Notes under the pieces: generated by a model
What the model saw: only the letters and a program-made list of their open reading frames with translations
What the model was told of the DNA's origin: nothing
The model's database searches: none
Position numbers and translations under genes: made by a program
DNA from: Chitinophagaceae bacterium
GTDB lineage: Bacteria > Bacteroidota > Bacteroidia > Chitinophagales > Chitinophagaceae
Direction: 5' to 3'
DNA length: 64,000 bases
Assembly (NCBI GenBank): GCA_022843585.1
Contig: JALHNJ010000010.1
Location: forward strand, 62,001-126,000
Shown here: positions 41,731-51,034 of the stretch, piece by piece
Numbering within the stretch: position 1 is the first letter of the stretch
How the letters are laid out: every line of letters starts with the position of its first letter

Positions 41731-44187
41731 TTAATTTCCTGCACCTACTCTACCTTGCTCATCAGACGCACCACCCTCTTTTTTACCACTTCCTGCTTTT
41801 AATTTTCCTTTGTTAAATCTCCAGGTAAAGCCAAGGCTTACCGAACGGCTATCATTAATATTTTTAAACACTGCATCTACATTGCTATACTTACTATACC
41901 CTCTTGCAACACCACCAGCAAATATGTCACGGAAATTTAACCGAACACTTCCTTTGTTATTTAAAATTTGTTTGCTGAAACCAACATTCATTTGCGCCAT
42001 TGATCTGATAAATATCACACCTTCTAATCCTTTTGATCTGAAGAAGCCACTTACTTCGGCACCCCATCCTTTACCCCATTTAAATTGTTGTTGGGCCTGC
42101 GCCATAAACATTACAATACCAAGAGAAACTTCCTCATTATTTACAATACCTTCAAAACGGTTGTTCGAAAGATTGGTGTAAATGCTACCGCTCCACCATT
42201 TAGTAATTTGCTTATTAGCACTTACAGCAATCCCTAATTGTTTGCGGGATGCAATGTTCGCTTTTTTAATAAATGTTTCGTTCGTCAATTCATTTTGCTC
42301 TAATACCTGCTGAATGATATCAGTCGTATTGCTATAATTCAATGTAGTGGTCAATGCCCCGCCATAAGTGTGGCTTAATTCAATATTATGGCTGAACTGT
42401 GGTTTCAGGTTAGGATTACCCTGTTGAAATGTATATCGGTCGATAAAATTGATAAATGGATTTAAATCCTCGTAGTTAGGCCTGTTAACTCTTCTGCCAT
42501 AATTAATAACAAATGAATTTTTCTCATTGGCGGCATATTGTAAATAAGCAGTTGGAAAAAGTTGGGTATAGTTTCTTTTAAACTTTTCCCCTGAAGTCAA
42601 CTGGTTACCTTTTGCATTGGTGTTCTCCATACGAAGACCAAATTGCCCTGTCCATTTTTTGCTTAGTGGTCTGCTATAATTTACGTAAGCAGCATTGATA
42701 TTCTCCTCGTACAAAAAGTGATTGCTACGGTTATAATCATGTATTATTTGCCCGTTTTGTATGCTATCATAGCTTGCATTATTATCAGTTTTTACATAGC
42801 TTGATTTTATACCTGCCTCAAACTTTGCACCATTTTTTAACGGAAGTGTATAATCCATTTTGCCGCTATAAATTGTAATAGCTTGTGGCAGTGTACCCAT
42901 TAATGAATCTATTTTACCATTTTGGTTGCCCATATTATCATAATAGGTAGTGAATAAAGGCTGACTATTTGTTACCCTGTATTGAATATAATCCAGATCA
43001 GCTGTTAACTCCTGCCCTGCTGAATCCAATGCAGTACGAAAATTTACATTACCACTAAAATTTTTCCATTTTTCCTCGTTTTTAGCTAATGATATTGTTT
43101 GGCTTATCAAAGCATTGTTAGGATCGTATATATAAGTATTAGTATTGCTTAGCCAGTTGCTTGGATTATAAAATCCACTCAATACAAAGCCAATAGTTGT
43201 TTTTTTAGTAGCAGAATAATCTAAACCCAGCTTACCGCTGTAGAAATGACCCTGGTTTTCCATTTCAGATTTTTGATCGAAAATGGTAAGAATTTCTTTG
43301 GTATTTGTCTCCCTGAAGTTTCGTAATATCTCCAGATCTTCTCCCCGGTGATTTCTATTATAATTGAGGCTGGTAAAAAGGTTTATTTTTCCGTTACGGT
43401 AATTAAAATTTGCTCCTTCATTAAATCTTGAGTACTGACCTCTTGTATAACCCGTTGTCAAACTACCATTGTATCCAAACTGCTTGTTCTTTTTTGTTTT
43501 GATATTGATTACACCGGAGTTACCAGCTGCGTCATACTTTGCAGGAGGATTAGTCATAATTTCAATTTGCTCCAGTTGGCTTGCACTCATGCTACGTAAC
43601 ATATTTGCAAGATCCGCACCACCTAAATAACTTGGGCGGCCATCGATCATTACTACAACACCTTGTTTTCCTTTCAGGCTAATGTTACCATCTTTATCAA
43701 CGGTAATGCCCGGAGATTTTTCAAGCACTTCCAATGCAGAGCTACCAACATTAGTTATTGAAGCTTCTACATTCACAATCATCCTGTCGATCTTTTGTTC
43801 AACAAGTGGTTTGGTGGCAGTAACTGTTACTCCCGCTACTGATTTAGCAACCGGAACCAACTCAATAGCTTTTAATGAAATTGAGGGATTTGCTGAATTA
43901 ATAGTAAACGCTTCGGAGAAACCTTTATCATGTCCAACTGCAGATATGGATACCAAATAGGTTCCTTCAGCTACGCCTTCAAAATTGAATTTGCCAGCTT
44001 TATCTGCTACACTCATTTTTACTACTGTAGAATCTTTTGCTCTTAGCAATGTAATGGTTGCCGATTCTATGGTTTTGGTATTCCCGTCGATAACGGTTCC
44101 ATTTACTGTTCCGTTTTTAACCTGGGCAAGCCCGGAAATAGATACACATATCAGGAAAGCTAGCAGCAGGTTCTTAATTTGTTTCAT
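41731..44187 (-). CDS. TonB-dependent-receptor-like outer-membrane barrel protein, copy B
   Basis: An 818-residue paralogue of the previous gene with the same order: signal peptide (NLLLAFLICVSISGLAQ), carboxypeptidase-regulatory-like domain (NGTVNGTVIDGNTKTIESAT), plug (VLEKSPGITVDKDGNISLKG, then MIDGRPSYLGGADLANMLRS and IEIMTNPPAKYDAAGNSGVI) and a barrel. It ends with a similar tail, DEQGRVGAGN. Copy B has its own promoter box and terminator. Tandem copies with diverged barrels probably differ in ligand, which cannot be read from sequence. Confidence 0.9.
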   Translation of the reverse strand: MKQIKNLLLAFLICVSISGLAQVKNGTVNGTVIDGNTKTIESATITLLRAKDSTVVKMSVADKAGKFNFEGVAEGTYLVSISAVGHDKGFSEAFTINSANPSISLKAIELVPVAKSVAGVTVTATKPLVEQKIDRMIVNVEASITNVGSSALEVLEKSPGITVDKDGNISLKGKQGVVVMIDGRPSYLGGADLANMLRSMSASQLEQIEIMTNPPAKYDAAGNSGVINIKTKKNKQFGYNGSLTTGYTRGQYSRFNEGANFNYRNGKINLFTSLNYNRNHRGEDLEILRNFRETNTKEILTIFDQKSEMENQGHFYSGKLGLDYSATKKTTIGFVLSGFYNPSNWLSNTNTYIYDPNNALISQTISLAKNEEKWKNFSGNVNFRTALDSAGQELTADLDYIQYRVTNSQPLFTTYYDNMGNQNGKIDSLMGTLPQAITIYSGKMDYTLPLKNGAKFEAGIKSSYVKTDNNASYDSIQNGQIIHDYNRSNHFLYEENINAAYVNYSRPLSKKWTGQFGLRMENTNAKGNQLTSGEKFKRNYTQLFPTAYLQYAANEKNSFVINYGRRVNRPNYEDLNPFINFIDRYTFQQGNPNLKPQFSHNIELSHTYGGALTTTLNYSNTTDIIQQVLEQNELTNETFIKKANIASRKQLGIAVSANKQITKWWSGSIYTNLSNNRFEGIVNNEEVSLGIVMFMAQAQQQFKWGKGWGAEVSGFFRSKGLEGVIFIRSMAQMNVGFSKQILNNKGSVRLNFRDIFAGGVARGYSKYSNVDAVFKNINDSRSVSLGFTWRFNKGKLKAGSGKKEGGASDEQGRVGAGN

Positions 44188-44225
44188 TATTTAGTATTTA
44201 GTACTGGTTTTTGATTATTACAGTT

Positions 44226-44233
44226 CAAAGGTA
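44226..44233 (-). promoter_or_regulatory. -7 promoter box TACCTTTG of barrel gene B
   Basis: An exact TAnnTTTG match on the minus strand, 39 bases before the start codon. A -33 element is not obvious at 19-21 bases. Confidence 0.42.
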
Positions 44234-44268
44234 AGTACTTTGCATTACCTAGAACATTGTTTTAAATT

Positions 44269-44300
44269 AAACGGCCATATTTAAGGATGTACGGCCGTTT
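44269..44300. repeat. Inverted repeat AAACGGCC ... GGCCGTTT
   Basis: A perfect 8-bp stem with a 16-base spacer, GC-rich in AT-rich DNA. It lies about 200 bases downstream of the LytTR regulator gene and 36 bases upstream of the barrel B promoter box. It could be a weak terminator of the two-component operon or a binding site for the regulator. Confidence 0.5.
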
Positions 44301-44499
44301 TCTGGAATAATAGTGTGACGCAAGGCTGACAATCTGGTTACAATTGCGCTATTTTTTAGGATAAGCGGCTAATTTTTCCCATAAATGGCCTTTTGACTCG
44401 GATTCAAAGCTAATCCGGCCTTTGGGAGAGATAAAACAATATTAAGTTAAGGGGCTATTTCGCAATTTGAAGTGTATGGAATATGAATTAAGTGGGAAA

Positions 44500-45264
44500 T
44501 TATAATCCAAACTCCGTCCGAATGGCATCATGGTAAGTGCGGCCTGAGGTGAGCCGGGTAGACTCTTTATCATCCAGTACAAATAGGTAGCGACCATTAA
44601 AATGACGGTGCATTTCCTTTATTTTCTCTTTATTTATAATATATGACTTTTGGATCCTGTAGAACTGGGAAGGTAATTTATCAGATAAAGCGGAAAGAGA
44701 TTGATCTGTCAGGTGCTTCTGCCCTTCTGTTGTATGAATAAACACATATTTATCCTGCGCTTCCAGGTAAACGATGTTTTCATATTTGAGCAATATTATT
44801 CTGTCTCCTGTTCTTATTGGCAAGGCAGTAGTTTGCTTCGGAGCTTGTAGCTGCCGGATTATTTCCTGTAAACTCACCGAATTCAACTCTTGGTTCAGTC
44901 TTCCAAATTGTTTTAGCTTATCAATACTTTGCTGAAGCCTTTCCTCTTTAATTGGTTTCAATAAATAATCAATAGAAAAAGTTTCAAATGCTTTTATCGC
45001 ATATTGCTCATACGCTGTAGTAAAAATAATATTCGGCTTTTCTTTTAGTTGTTCCAATACTTCAAAACCGGTTAGATCCGGCATTTGAATATCTAAAAAA
45101 ACGAGATCGGGTTTTAGCTCCTCTATTTTTTGAATTGCCTCTCTGCCTGTACCAGCCTCGTCAACAACAGTAACTACATCGGCATGTTCCTCCAAAAGAC
45201 TTTTCATTAATCTTCTTGCTGCAGGCTCATCATCCACAACAATGGCTTTAAATACCTGGCTCAT
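44500..45264 (-). CDS. LytTR-family response regulator
   Basis: A 254-residue regulator with a receiver domain (1-120; phosphoacceptor Asp 58 in VFLDIQMPDLTG; Lys in YLLKPI) and a C-terminal LytTR DNA-binding domain (about 150-254; ILLKYENIVYLEAQDKYVFIHT, then SALSDKLPSQFYRIQKSYII). LytTR domains bind direct repeats in promoters. It overlaps the histidine-kinase gene by 17 bases and must be paired with it. The two outer-membrane barrel genes downstream on the same strand are candidate targets. Confidence 0.95.
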   Translation of the reverse strand: MSQVFKAIVVDDEPAARRLMKSLLEEHADVVTVVDEAGTGREAIQKIEELKPDLVFLDIQMPDLTGFEVLEQLKEKPNIIFTTAYEQYAIKAFETFSIDYLLKPIKEERLQQSIDKLKQFGRLNQELNSVSLQEIIRQLQAPKQTTALPIRTGDRIILLKYENIVYLEAQDKYVFIHTTEGQKHLTDQSLSALSDKLPSQFYRIQKSYIINKEKIKEMHRHFNGRYLFVLDDKESTRLTSGRTYHDAIRTEFGL

Positions 45265-46414
45265 TTCTAATTAATTTTTTAATATAGATGCAAACTTCTT
45301 TTTGAGGTATATTATTAAAACTAAGTTCAAAGTTTTCAGGAAAAAGTAATTCCAATTTATCATACACACTTTTCACTCCATAGCCGGGGCTTAACTCATC
45401 AGGGAAAAGTGGCCCATTGTCACCCACTATTAACTTCATGCCTTCTTCGTGTTTTTTTACTTCAAGGCTTATTTCAGTCATTTTGCCGGTGGCTTTCAAC
45501 CCATGCTTTACTGCATTCTCTACCAGCGGCTGTAGTACAAATCTTGGAACCAGAAAATGATTCAAACTATCATCTACTTTTATAGTACAGCTTAATTGAT
45601 CTTCAAATCTTATTTTTTCGATTTGCAAGTACACTTCGGCCATTGCTACTTCATCTTTTATGGTTGAATAATTATTCTGACTATAATTGATGCTGTAACG
45701 AAAAAGATCGGCTAAAGCAATCGTCATTCTTCTTGCTTTTTTACCATCTGTAATTGATAGATCGGCAATAGAGTTTAACGCATTATATAAAAAATGAGGA
45801 TTTACTTTTGAATGCAGCGCATCCAGTTCTGCTTTTACTTTTAATTCCCGTAATCTGCTTAACTCTAACTCCTTTTCATCAAATTTTCTTTTCCTTTCTA
45901 TATCCAGGTAACGGATAACGATGTACACCAAGCCAGTGGCACCTGCAAGATAAACACTATTAATAACTACATACTTCAACACCATTGGCTTCATTCCATG
46001 AACCAAATAACCCAAGGGAATATTTATAGCTAGTGTTGTTACAACAAGTGTGATAAATATTATTATGTTGTGTTTGACAAAAGGTAATTTTTTCAGCTTT
46101 TTATTTTCTGATACAATTCTTACCAGGTTATAAATAATAAGAGTGCAGAGTGTTGTAGAAACAATTTGTGCCCCTATTGCCCATACCCAGCCATATGTGC
46201 CCACCAGGTAAAAGAACATACCGCCCAACGGCAGCATAGCGTTTGACAGGCAAAATATGATAAGCCAGGCTGCTACATTTTTACGAAGCAACTCATTACG
46301 TATGCTATTTTTAAATAAGCGGCTAAATGCTGCTAATAAATAAAGGCCTGCTAAAGCAAACAATAAGCTAACTGCAATCAGTATAACTAGTTCGAGTGTG
46401 GAAGGTTCTTTCAT
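45248..46414 (-). CDS. LytS-type sensor histidine kinase
   Basis: The product (388 residues from ATG 46414; TTG 46426 is also in frame) has about five membrane helices at the N-terminus, a linker coiled coil (DEKELELSRLRELKVKAELD), then the His_kinase domain with SKVNPHFLYNALNSIADLS (phosphoacceptor His), and a HATPase region with LVENAVKHGLKA and GVKSVYDKLELLF. It lacks a separate periplasmic sensor domain, so it may sense through its membrane part. It is translationally linked to the LytTR regulator by a 17-base overlap. Confidence 0.93.
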   Translation of the reverse strand: MKEPSTLELVILIAVSLLFALAGLYLLAAFSRLFKNSIRNELLRKNVAAWLIIFCLSNAMLPLGGMFFYLVGTYGWVWAIGAQIVSTTLCTLIIYNLVRIVSENKKLKKLPFVKHNIIIFITLVVTTLAINIPLGYLVHGMKPMVLKYVVINSVYLAGATGLVYIVIRYLDIERKRKFDEKELELSRLRELKVKAELDALHSKVNPHFLYNALNSIADLSITDGKKARRMTIALADLFRYSINYSQNNYSTIKDEVAMAEVYLQIEKIRFEDQLSCTIKVDDSLNHFLVPRFVLQPLVENAVKHGLKATGKMTEISLEVKKHEEGMKLIVGDNGPLFPDELSPGYGVKSVYDKLELLFPENFELSFNNIPQKEVCIYIKKLIRNEPGI

Positions 46415-46514
46415 TTGAACCAACAAGATATAAAAACAGGAATAATATAATACTTAGGGTTCGTAAAATGCCGGTTTTAAAGAGTGAACTGATTATATTG
46501 CAGAAAAACAGGAA

Positions 46515-47531
46515 ATGATAATAGACTACCGGTCAGATACAGTTACACAACCTACCCCGGCTATGCTGGAAGCTATAATGAAGGCAAAAACCGGAGATGA
46601 TGTGTTTGGCGAAGATCCCTCCATCAACGAATTGGAAAGAATGACAGCCGATATGTTTGGTATGGAATCCGCCATTTTTTGTCCTTCGGGAACCATGACC
46701 AATCAAATAGCAATTAAATGTCATACACAGCCGGGTGATGAAGTGATTTGTGATGAAAGCTCCCATGTGTACCAATATGAGGGTGGTGGCATTGCATTTA
46801 ATTCGGGTGCTTCTGTAAAACTATTATCTGGCGATAGAGGAAGAATAACTGCTGACCAGGTTCTAGCTGCTATTAATCCCGATGATCCGCATAGAGCAAA
46901 CACAAGTCTTGTGTCGTTAGAGAATACGTCTAATCGTGGTGGTGGTAGTTGCTATGACCTTGCTGAGATTAAAAAAATACAAACATTATGCAAAGAAAAA
47001 AATCTTGCCTTCCATCTTGATGGCGCAAGATTATGGAATGCAATAGTTGCAAAAAAAGAAACCGCCAAACAGTATGGAGATGCGTTTGATAGTATCTCTG
47101 TTTGTTTAAGTAAAAGTCTAGGTTGCCCTATAGGTAGTTTATTGGTTGGCAAAAAAGATTTGATTAAAAAAGCCAGAAGAATAAGAAAAGCTTTTGGCGG
47201 AGGAATGCGACAGGCAGGATTTATCGCCGCTGCGGGTATTTATGCACTGGAAAATAATATTAACCGGTTAGAAGAAGATCATATTCATGCAAAGAAGATT
47301 GCTGATGTTATTGCAACAAAAGATTTTGTGCAACTGGTATTGCCGGTAGAAACTAATATTATCATATTTGAATTAAAAGATGGAATGACAGCTCCGGAGT
47401 TAGTGAATACATTAAAAAACAGTTCTATCTTAGGATATGCTATTTCCCCCAATAGAGTAAGATTGGTTACTCACCTCGACATTAGTCCGGCAATGGTGCA
47501 AAAAACAATAGAAGTATTTACTCAACTCTAG
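46515..47531 (+). CDS. ltaE: Low-specificity L-threonine aldolase
   Basis: A 338-residue fold-type I PLP enzyme that splits L-threonine or L-allo-threonine into glycine and acetaldehyde. It begins [19 protein letters not shown] and has [39 protein letters not shown] and the PLP lysine region [26 protein letters not shown] and [10 protein letters not shown] are also typical. It is followed 11 bases later by pgi, so the two may be co-transcribed, although no metabolic link is obvious. Confidence 0.95.
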   Translation: MIIDYRSDTVTQPTPAMLEAIMKAKTGDDVFGEDPSINELERMTADMFGMESAIFCPSGTMTNQIAIKCHTQPGDEVICDESSHVYQYEGGGIAFNSGASVKLLSGDRGRITADQVLAAINPDDPHRANTSLVSLENTSNRGGGSCYDLAEIKKIQTLCKEKNLAFHLDGARLWNAIVAKKETAKQYGDAFDSISVCLSKSLGCPIGSLLVGKKDLIKKARRIRKAFGGGMRQAGFIAAAGIYALENNINRLEEDHIHAKKIADVIATKDFVQLVLPVETNIIIFELKDGMTAPELVNTLKNSSILGYAISPNRVRLVTHLDISPAMVQKTIEVFTQL

Positions 47532-47542
47532 TACTTATAATT

Positions 47543-49192
47543 ATGTTTCCGAAAATAAATCCGCTTAATACAAACTCCTGGAAAGAACTGCAAGCCCATT
47601 ACCAGCAGATGAAACAGATACACATGAGAGAACTATTTCTTAATGGCAACAGATTCAAAAAATTTTCTCTTTGCACAAATGAGCTTGTCTTTGACTATTC
47701 AAAAAACATCATTACAGATGAAACAATAAAACTATTGCTACAACTAGCTGAAGAGTGCAAAGTAAAAGAGGCCATTGAAGCAATGATGAATGGCGAAAAG
47801 ATAAACGCTACAGAAAACAGAGCCGTACTGCATACTGCGCTGCGTAATTTTTCGGGCAACCCGGTTTTTACTGAAGGGAAAGATATAATGCCAGATATAA
47901 AAAAAGCACTGAAAAAGATGAAAGCTTTTTGTAGTGGCATTCACAAAGGCAATACAAGAGGATATACTGGGAAGCGGATTACCAATTTTGTAAACATTGG
48001 TATTGGCGGAAGCGATTTAGGACCTCTAATGGTAACCGAAGCACTAAAGCCATATTGGGTGGACGGTATTCAAACATACTTCGTTTCCAATGTTGATGGA
48101 TCTCATATTGCAGAAGTGCTAAAAAAAGTTGATCCGGAAAGAACTTTATTTCTTATTGCTTCTAAAACATTTACTACACAAGAAACGATGACGAATGCTC
48201 TAACAGCAAGAGAATGGTTTCTTAAAAAAGCAAAAAAAGAAGCATATATAGCAAAGCATTTCGTTGCCTTATCTACTAATGAAAGTGCAGTAATAAAGTT
48301 TGGTATCGACAAAAAGAACATGTTTGAATTTTGGGATTGGGTGGGTGGCCGTTATTCATTATGGAGTTCTATTGGCCTTTCTATTGCGTTGACAATTGGC
48401 TACAAAAATTTTGAACAGTTATTGAAAGGTGCTTATGAAGCGGATGTTCATTTTTCTACTACTACATTCAAAGAAAACATTCCGGTATTGATGGCTTTAT
48501 TGGGAATATGGTACACTAATTTTTTTGGTGCACAATCAGAAGCAATTTTGCCTTACGACCAATACCTCCACCGTTTTACGGCATACTTTCAACAGGGAAA
48601 TATGGAAAGTAATGGAAAAACTATTGACCGGAATGGCGAAGCAGTTGAATATGCCACCGGGCCAGTTATTTGGGGAGAACCGGGTACGAATGGCCAACAT
48701 GCTTTTTATCAACTGATACACCAGGGCACTCCATTAATACCCTGTGATTTTATTGCAGCGGCGCAAACACACAATGCTATTGGCGATCACCACATAAAAC
48801 TGTTAAGCAATTTTTTTGCGCAGACAGAAGCCTTGATGAATGGGAAAACAGAAGCTGCAGCAAGAAAAGAATTAGAACTGGCGGAACTTAATACAGAGCA
48901 GGTTGTTAAATTACTGCCGTATAAAATTTTTGCAGGCAACAAGCCCAGCAATTCCTTCATTATCAAAAAAGTAACGCCACATTCATTAGGCAATCTTATT
49001 GCTATGTATGAACATAAAATATTTGTACAAGGTGTAATCTGGAATATTTACAGTTTCGATCAGTGGGGAGTAGAATTAGGCAAGCAGCTAGCCAATAAAA
49101 TTTTACCGGAACTAGAAACGGAAACATCCGTTTCTAATCATGATTCTTCAACAAATGGTTTGATCAATGCGTGGAAGGGAATGAGAAAATAA
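47543..49192 (+). CDS. pgi: Glucose-6-phosphate isomerase
   Basis: Pgi interconverts glucose 6-phosphate and fructose 6-phosphate. The 549-residue protein has the family signatures [36 protein letters not shown] and [20 protein letters not shown], with [11 protein letters not shown] at the end. The catalytic Glu and His are present in these blocks. It reads through to 49192 and converges with the minus-strand operon, leaving only 5 bases between stops and no visible terminator. Confidence 0.97.
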   Translation: MFPKINPLNTNSWKELQAHYQQMKQIHMRELFLNGNRFKKFSLCTNELVFDYSKNIITDETIKLLLQLAEECKVKEAIEAMMNGEKINATENRAVLHTALRNFSGNPVFTEGKDIMPDIKKALKKMKAFCSGIHKGNTRGYTGKRITNFVNIGIGGSDLGPLMVTEALKPYWVDGIQTYFVSNVDGSHIAEVLKKVDPERTLFLIASKTFTTQETMTNALTAREWFLKKAKKEAYIAKHFVALSTNESAVIKFGIDKKNMFEFWDWVGGRYSLWSSIGLSIALTIGYKNFEQLLKGAYEADVHFSTTTFKENIPVLMALLGIWYTNFFGAQSEAILPYDQYLHRFTAYFQQGNMESNGKTIDRNGEAVEYATGPVIWGEPGTNGQHAFYQLIHQGTPLIPCDFIAAAQTHNAIGDHHIKLLSNFFAQTEALMNGKTEAAARKELELAELNTEQVVKLLPYKIFAGNKPSNSFIIKKVTPHSLGNLIAMYEHKIFVQGVIWNIYSFDQWGVELGKQLANKILPELETETSVSNHDSSTNGLINAWKGMRK

Positions 49193-49197
49193 ACACT

Positions 49198-49695
49198 TTA
49201 CTCTGGGGTAAGTGTAAAAATGAGATTTACTTTATAGCTACCTCCTTCTACTTTCCAGGAAGGCGGTTTTACTTTTACATCCAGCAGATAAGAGTTTGAA
49301 ATCAAATTATTTAAACTTTGTAATATTGTTATAGGTGTGTTTGATAAAGGCATAAAATCTTTGCTTGTATTCCCCCGGATTTCTATCAGTCCTACTGGAA
49401 TTTTTCGGAAAGTGCCATTAGTCCTTTCAATTAAATACGGTTCACTGCTCATTACATTTACAGACCATGGACCATTACTTATTATCGAAACCCTGCAAAA
49501 CCCCGGGATGATCTTCTGGGTTTCCATTTCGGAAAGCGACTCAAAACTAAGTGGTATTGGCATTAATTCTTCAACCTTCATACTTTGCAGCGATGAAACC
49601 GAAATAGCCCCTGCTAAAGTATGAGACTGAGCCCCTGGTTGAGCTGAGGACACCAGGGATAAAAAAAATAATAGTATGTATAATAAATATTTCAT
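49198..49695 (-). CDS. Small secreted beta-protein C (putative fibre subunit)
   Basis: The 165-residue exported protein (signal peptide YLLYILLFFLSLVSSAQ) is related to the upstream gene's product. Both have a mature-start block PLSFESLSEMETQKIIPGF or similar and both end with a G-x-Y strand plus FT-x-TPE (GGSYKVNLIFTLTPE here). The ATG overlaps the previous stop in ATGA. A short, edge-exposed C-terminal strand is what donor-strand-type subunits have. It is last in an operon with an outer-membrane barrel and a chaperone-like protein. Function is inference. Confidence 0.72.
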   Translation of the reverse strand: MKYLLYILLFFLSLVSSAQPGAQSHTLAGAISVSSLQSMKVEELMPIPLSFESLSEMETQKIIPGFCRVSIISNGPWSVNVMSSEPYLIERTNGTFRKIPVGLIEIRGNTSKDFMPLSNTPITILQSLNNLISNSYLLDVKVKPPSWKVEGGSYKVNLIFTLTPE

Positions 49696-50180
49696 TCAGG
49701 TGTAATAGTAAAGATTAGTGAAAAATTATACGAACCTGGTTTAATAAAAGTTTTCGATGGCAAAAGCTTCATATCATAAAGAAAGAAATGTTGTTGCGAT
49801 AGTAATGCCCTGCCGGGAATTGTAAACAATGGAGTAGCAAACTCTGAAAGCAATATATCTGAATTCGTTGTACTTGAAGGTAATGAACCTTTTTGAGCAA
49901 GTTTTAACACAAGCAGTTTCGAAAGCGGTGAGCTCTGGAGATTTCCACCTGATCGTAGTTGCACAAATGCCTTCAAATTTCTTTGCCCACTAGTTACTTT
50001 AAGTTCAAATGCTCCCGGAACTATTTGTGGAGCCAATAGATCTTCCGGGGTTTCGAATGTAAAAAAAATAGGTTTGTGTTGGATTAGAAGTACCTCATTT
50101 TCAGGCAACGATTGTTGCTGACCATTTCCTGTTTTAATAAGAAATAAAAATCCTGTTATAAGCAATAAGCAATACTTCAT
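49692..50180 (-). CDS. Small secreted beta-protein B (putative fibre subunit)
   Basis: The product (162 residues from ATG 50180, which places the signal peptide KYCLLLITGFLFLIKTGNG at the start; TTG 50198 is also in frame) is a paralogue of the next gene. The mature protein has FTFETPEDLLAPQIVPGAFELKV near the start and ends KPGSYNFSLIFTITPE, close to GGSYKVNLIFTLTPE of protein C. The body is nearly all short strands with few charged clusters, suited to a beta-sandwich. It overlaps the following gene by 4 bases. Confidence 0.72.
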   Translation of the reverse strand: MKYCLLLITGFLFLIKTGNGQQQSLPENEVLLIQHKPIFFTFETPEDLLAPQIVPGAFELKVTSGQRNLKAFVQLRSGGNLQSSPLSKLLVLKLAQKGSLPSSTTNSDILLSEFATPLFTIPGRALLSQQHFFLYDMKLLPSKTFIKPGSYNFSLIFTITPE

Positions 50181-50199
50181 GTCATTCTCTTTATTCAAC

Positions 50200-51027
50200 T
50201 CATTTTATTTCAAATTCCTTTTGTGCAGCTTCTAGAGGCAAATCCTCTCCTGCATCAACCAACACCAGAAACGAGTAACGACCTTTCGGTATACCAACGG
50301 GCAAAACAAAAGTGCTAACTCTTTTTTGCTTTGGGAAAATGGGAAACTCTTGTGGAACTAATTTCATTTTTGCACCTGTTGACAAATTTGTTATTTCAAG
50401 TGTGCTTTTACATCTTACCTGAATATCACCTTCATTACTGGATACCACCCTGTAAACAGAAGAATCGGGAGTAATAGCCACTTCCTCAAACTTTTCTAGT
50501 TTTACTTCCTTTTTCATACCTGTAAGCGGTGTGTGATATATATGAATCCCTAGTCGGAAAAGCTGATTGATTATAGATTTTTGCGTTGTATCAATTTTGG
50601 GCATTTGCATTTCATTTATCATCTCAACAAACAGCATACCCCACTTCATTTGTTTCATAGACTCTGCGTCATTAGGAACTACAATTGTAACAACAACCGG
50701 AACTGTTTCACCTGGCTTCACTTCAACAAAATCTTTTTCAAGTTTGATCCAGTCAGAACAACTAAAAGGCTTTGTTCCGGGAGCATAATACCTGTGTTTT
50801 CCTAAACTATCCCTTTCCCAGTCACCGAGGTATAATTTAAATTGTTTAGTCTCACTTAATTTATTTGTGATTTTTAATGTTCTTGTACCAATTTGCCCTC
50901 CATTCAATTTATATTCTATAACAGAAGGCAGGGCAAATATACCCTTCTCAGGTGCTGCGGAACCATTTCCCAATTGCCCTAATAGGTAAATAGGCGAACA
51001 AAGAAATATAAAAAATAAGGTTTTCAT
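50200..51027 (-). CDS. Periplasmic chaperone-like protein (PapD/DUF916-like Ig fold)
   Basis: The 275-residue product has a signal peptide (KTLFFIFLCSPIYLLGQ) and two Ig-like parts. The N-terminal one (about 30-150) reads LPSVIEYKLNGGQIGTRTLKITN, CSDWIKLEKDFVEVKPGETV and VPVVVTIVVPNDAESM. This is the order expected of pilus chaperones (an N-terminal domain with a long G strand) and also of the Gram-positive DUF916 proteins of WxL systems. The second part continues to a GRYSFLVLVDAGE strand. It sits 7 bases after an outer-membrane barrel gene and just before two small secreted proteins. A chaperone role is inference. Confidence 0.7.
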   Translation of the reverse strand: MKTLFFIFLCSPIYLLGQLGNGSAAPEKGIFALPSVIEYKLNGGQIGTRTLKITNKLSETKQFKLYLGDWERDSLGKHRYYAPGTKPFSCSDWIKLEKDFVEVKPGETVPVVVTIVVPNDAESMKQMKWGMLFVEMINEMQMPKIDTTQKSIINQLFRLGIHIYHTPLTGMKKEVKLEKFEEVAITPDSSVYRVVSSNEGDIQVRCKSTLEITNLSTGAKMKLVPQEFPIFPKQKRVSTFVLPVGIPKGRYSFLVLVDAGEDLPLEAAQKEFEIK

Positions 51028-51034
51028 TTTTTAA

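Larger units (their letters stand above)
44188..44499. other. 312-base intergenic region with promoter box and inverted repeat
   Basis: It holds the copy B promoter box (44226-44233) and the inverted repeat at 44269-44300. The rest is AT-rich with no supported gene. Confidence 0.6.
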
